Shown: positions 6,960 through 9,193 of the stretch, piece after piece | Position numbering within the stretch: position 1 is the stretch's first letter | Layout: each line of letters begins with the position of its first letter | NCBI GenBank assembly: GCA_947466165.1 | Contig: CANIDW010000039.1 | Span: 1 to 9,193 of the forward strand | Direction of reading: 5' to 3' | From: Comamonadaceae bacterium | Lineage (GTDB): Bacteria; Pseudomonadota; Gammaproteobacteria; Burkholderiales; Burkholderiaceae_C | DNA: 9,193 nucleotides | The notes under the pieces: generated by a model | The model's input: the letters and a program-made list of their open reading frames with translations, nothing else | Database searches by the model: none | Told to the model about the DNA's origin: nothing | Made by a program: the position numbers and the translations under genes

Positions 6960-8273
6960 GTGGCCACCAGCTCCGCCCAAATTGCAAAGACCGGCAAGTT
7001 CGGTGACCTGCGCAATCGGCTCGTGTTTTTGCTGCTCGCGCTGGTCGTTTACCGCGTGGGCGCGCACATTCCTGTTCCGGGCATTGATCCTACCCAGTTG
7101 CAAGCACTGTTCAGCGGCCAGCAGGGGGGCATACTGAACTTGTTCAACATGTTCTCGGGCGGCGCTCTGTCACGCTTCACTGTGTTTGCGCTTGGCATCA
7201 TGCCCTACATCTCTGCCTCCATCATCATGCAGTTGCTCACTTATGTGGTTCCCACATTCGAGCAGCTCAAGAAAGAAGGCGAATCCGGCCGCCGCAAAAT
7301 CACCCAGTTCACGCGTTATGGCACCCTGGGTTTGGCGCTTTTTCAGTCAATGGGTATTGCTGTTGCGCTGGAAAGCTCCCCCGGTCTGGTGCTGGCACCT
7401 GGCTTCGGCTTTCGCATGACGGCGGTGGTCAGCCTGACAGCCGGCACCATGTTCCTGATGTGGCTGGGTGAGCAGATCACCGAGCGTGGCTTGGGTAACG
7501 GTATTTCCATTCTGATTTTTGCCGGCATTGCAGCTGGCCTGCCAAGTGCGCTGGGTGGGTTGATGGAACTGGTGCGTACAGGTGCCATGAGCATTCTGGT
7601 CGCCCTGGTGATTGTGATCGTCGTTGCGCTGGTGACTTACTTTGTGGTTTTTGTTGAGCGTGGTCAGCGCAAAATACTGGTGAACTATGCGCGTCGCCAG
7701 GTGGGCAACAAAGTTTATGGCGGCCAGTCTTCGCACTTGCCGCTAAAGCTGAACATGGCCGGTGTGATCCCGCCGATTTTTGCGTCATCGATCATTTTGT
7801 TGCCGGCCACCGTAGTGGGCTGGTTCACCACCGGTGACAGCATGCGCTGGCTTAAAGACATTGCCGCTACGCTCACACCCGGCCAGCCCATCTATGTCAT
7901 GCTTTACGCTGGCGCCATTGTTTTCTTCTGTTTTTTTTACACCGCGCTTGTTTTCAACAGCCGCGAAACGGCTGACAACTTGAAAAAGAGCGGCGCTTTT
8001 GTTCCCGGCATCCGTCCCGGCGATCAAACAGCCCGCTATATCGACAAAATTCTGGTTCGCCTGACGCTCGCAGGCGCGGTTTACATCACCTTTGTGTGCT
8101 TGTTGCCCGAGTTCTTGATTTTGAAATACAACGTGCCCTTTTATTTTGGTGGAACGTCATTGCTGATCATCGTGGTGGTGACCATGGATTTCATGGCCCA
8201 GGTGCAAAACTACATGATGTCCCAGCAGTACGAATCCTTGCTGAAAAAAGCGAATTTCAAGCCCGGTCAATAA
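6960..8273 (+). CDS. secY: Protein translocase subunit SecY
   Basis: Inner-membrane channel subunit of the SecYEG translocon, which exports unfolded proteins with SecA and inserts membrane proteins co-translationally. The 437 residues compare with 443 in E. coli. Ten hydrophobic segments can be followed, the first at about 21-38 ([17 protein letters not shown]). The plug region [35 protein letters not shown], and [23 protein letters not shown] are conserved. The cytoplasmic C5 loop carries [11 protein letters not shown] with Arg352, the equivalent of the essential Arg357 of E. coli needed for SecA-driven export. The start codon is GTG (6960); no ATG fits, and CGGA (6947-6950) lies 9 nt upstream. 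Its place between rplO and rpmJ is the standard spc location. Confidence 0.98.
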   Translation: MATSSAQIAKTGKFGDLRNRLVFLLLALVVYRVGAHIPVPGIDPTQLQALFSGQQGGILNLFNMFSGGALSRFTVFALGIMPYISASIIMQLLTYVVPTFEQLKKEGESGRRKITQFTRYGTLGLALFQSMGIAVALESSPGLVLAPGFGFRMTAVVSLTAGTMFLMWLGEQITERGLGNGISILIFAGIAAGLPSALGGLMELVRTGAMSILVALVIVIVVALVTYFVVFVERGQRKILVNYARRQVGNKVYGGQSSHLPLKLNMAGVIPPIFASSIILLPATVVGWFTTGDSMRWLKDIAATLTPGQPIYVMLYAGAIVFFCFFYTALVFNSRETADNLKKSGAFVPGIRPGDQTARYIDKILVRLTLAGAVYITFVCLLPEFLILKYNVPFYFGGTSLLIIVVVTMDFMAQVQNYMMSQQYESLLKKANFKPGQ

Positions 8274-8277
8274 TTTC

Positions 8278-8314
8278 GGGCAGGTGCCCAAGGTGTTTAT
8301 GCGAGTCCGCATAG
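8278..8314 (+). other. Two small hairpins between secY and rpmJ
   Basis: GGGC (8278-8281) pairs with GCCC (8286-8289) around AGGT. TATGCG (8298-8303) pairs perfectly with CGCATA (8308-8313) around AGTC, with a possible T-G pair outside. No T-tract follows either, so they are not terminators. The second ends 10 nt before the rpmJ Shine-Dalgarno, and could affect L36 translation or mRNA processing, or be incidental. Confidence 0.35.
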
Positions 8315-8334
8315 AGAAAGTTTAGGAGAAGAAA

Positions 8335-8448
8335 ATGAGAGTTTCAGCTTCTGTTAAGAAGATCTGCCGCAACTGTAAAATCATCCGTCGCAAAGGCGTT
8401 GTGCGTGTTATTTGCACAGACCCGCGCCATAAACAGCGTCAAGGCTGA
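8335..8448 (+). CDS. rpmJ: 50S ribosomal protein L36 (zinc-binding type)
   Basis: Smallest large-subunit protein, helping organise 23S rRNA. The 37-residue product begins [15 protein letters not shown] and ends DPRHKQRQG. It carries the zinc ribbon Cys11, Cys14, Cys27 and His32, so it is the C+ (zinc-dependent) form; zinc-starved bacteria often hold a second zinc-free copy elsewhere, which this window cannot show. AGGAG at 8324-8328 is 6 nt before the ATG. The gene follows secY directly with a 61-nt gap. infA, which in many bacteria lies at this junction, is not present here. Confidence 0.97.
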   Translation: MRVSASVKKICRNCKIIRRKGVVRVICTDPRHKQRQG

Positions 8449-8473
8449 TTTCAAAGAGTATTAGAGGACGCAT

Positions 8474-8839
8474 ATGGCTCGTATCGCAGGTATCAACATT
8501 CCGCCGCAACAGCACGCCGAAATCGGCTTGACTGCAATTTTTGGCATCGGTCGCACCCGTGCTCGCAAGATCTGTGAGGCATGCGATATCGCTTATGCCA
8601 AGAAGATCAAGGATCTGACTGACGGGGATCTCGAAAAGATTCGCGACCAGATCGCTTTGTTCACTATTGAAGGTGACTTGCGTCGCGAGACCACCATGAA
8701 CATCAAGCGTTTGATGGACATCGGCTGCTACCGTGGCTTTCGTCACCGCCGTGGTCTGCCTATGCGTGGTCAGCGTACGCGCACCAATGCCCGTACCCGC
8801 AAGGGTCCGCGTAAAGCAGCGCAGTCCCTGAAGAAATAA
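8474..8839 (+). CDS. rpsM: 30S ribosomal protein S13
   Basis: Small-subunit head protein forming bridges to the large subunit and touching P-site tRNA through its basic C-terminal tail. The 121 residues compare with 118 in E. coli. The N-terminus [14 protein letters not shown], the helix-hairpin-helix-like [13 protein letters not shown], and the tail [19 protein letters not shown] then [17 protein letters not shown] are diagnostic. AGAGGA (8463-8468) precedes the ATG by 5 nt. Only 25 nt separate it from rpmJ, so it must share the spc transcript; in E. coli the separate alpha operon starts at this gene. Confidence 0.98.
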   Translation: MARIAGINIPPQQHAEIGLTAIFGIGRTRARKICEACDIAYAKKIKDLTDGDLEKIRDQIALFTIEGDLRRETTMNIKRLMDIGCYRGFRHRRGLPMRGQRTRTNARTRKGPRKAAQSLKK

Positions 8840-8852
8840 TCGAAGGTAATTC

Positions 8853-9193
8853 ATGGCAAAAGCACCCAGCAATAACGCAGCGCAACGCGTACGTAAAAAA
8901 GTTCGTAAAAATGTGGCCGACGGTGTCGCTCACATTCACGCGTCTTTCAACAACACCATCATCACGATCACTGATCGCCAGGGCAATGCTTTGTCGTGGG
9001 CTTCATCGGGTGGTCAGGGTTTCAAGGGCTCACGCAAGTCGACGCCTTTCGCAGCCCAGGTCGCCTCTGAAGTGGCTGGTCGCGCAGCCATTGAGCAGGG
9101 CATCAAGAACGTAGACGTCGAGATCAAAGGCCCGGGCCCAGGTCGTGAGTCGTCCGTGCGTGCCTTGGGCGCTCTCGGTATACGCATCAACTC
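8853..9193 (+). CDS. rpsK: 30S ribosomal protein S11, N-terminal part (cut by the right edge)
   Basis: Platform protein of the small subunit, binding the 3' region of 16S rRNA beside the E site and the mRNA exit. The frame is open for 113 codons and two further bases; family members in this group have roughly 130 residues, so about 20 are missing. The conserved stretches [40 protein letters not shown] and [20 protein letters not shown] are present. The N-terminal [16 protein letters not shown] is a few residues longer than in E. coli and typical of Burkholderiales. GAAGG (8842-8846) lies 6 nt before the ATG. rpsD and rpoA would be expected next, beyond the window. Confidence 0.97.
   Translation, partial: MAKAPSNNAAQRVRKKVRKNVADGVAHIHASFNNTIITITDRQGNALSWASSGGQGFKGSRKSTPFAAQVASEVAGRAAIEQGIKNVDVEIKGPGPGRESSVRALGALGIRIN

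Overview
This window looks like a chromosomal segment of a betaproteobacterium. It most resembles Burkholderiales, probably Comamonadaceae (Polaromonas or Rhodoferax type). That placement is an inference from the GC-rich codon use, the style of the ribosomal proteins (for example an S11 beginning [16 protein letters not shown]) and the type of GlpD; no database search was possible.

Left part (1-2508): a divergent glycerol-catabolism pair. The 5' portion of glpK (glycerol kinase) runs off the left edge on the minus strand. glpD (FAD-dependent glycerol-3-phosphate dehydrogenase) is complete on the plus strand. Only 84 bp separate the two start codons. Together they would convert glycerol to glycerol-3-phosphate and then to dihydroxyacetone phosphate, passing electrons to quinone.

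Junction (2509-2836): 328 bp without a gene, but dense in signals. In order it holds a stem-loop over the glpD stop codon, a probable intrinsic terminator (2599-2623), an A/T-rich patch and a near-consensus sigma70 promoter (TTGACG, 17 bp, CATAAT). A leader of about 150 nt follows, with two abutting hairpins just upstream of rplN.

Right part (2837-9193): the spc ribosomal-protein cluster running directly into the alpha cluster, all on the plus strand. The order is rplN (L14), rplX (L24), rplE (L5), rpsN (S14), rpsH (S8), rplF (L6), rplR (L18), rpsE (S5), rpmD (L30), rplO (L15), secY, rpmJ (L36), rpsM (S13) and rpsK (S11, cut by the right edge). Gene gaps are 2-61 nt, with no convincing internal terminator or promoter, so one polycistronic transcript is likely. 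The products are components of both ribosomal subunits plus the SecY translocon channel.

Points of interest are mostly architectural. The spc cluster starts behind glpD rather than behind rpsQ. Its leader has paired hairpins and a possible alternative fold. infA is not between secY and rpmJ. The rpmJ-rpsM gap is too short for an E. coli-type alpha-operon leader. I found no mobile element, CRISPR array, tRNA, rRNA or clearly novel protein system; most of this window is core housekeeping DNA.
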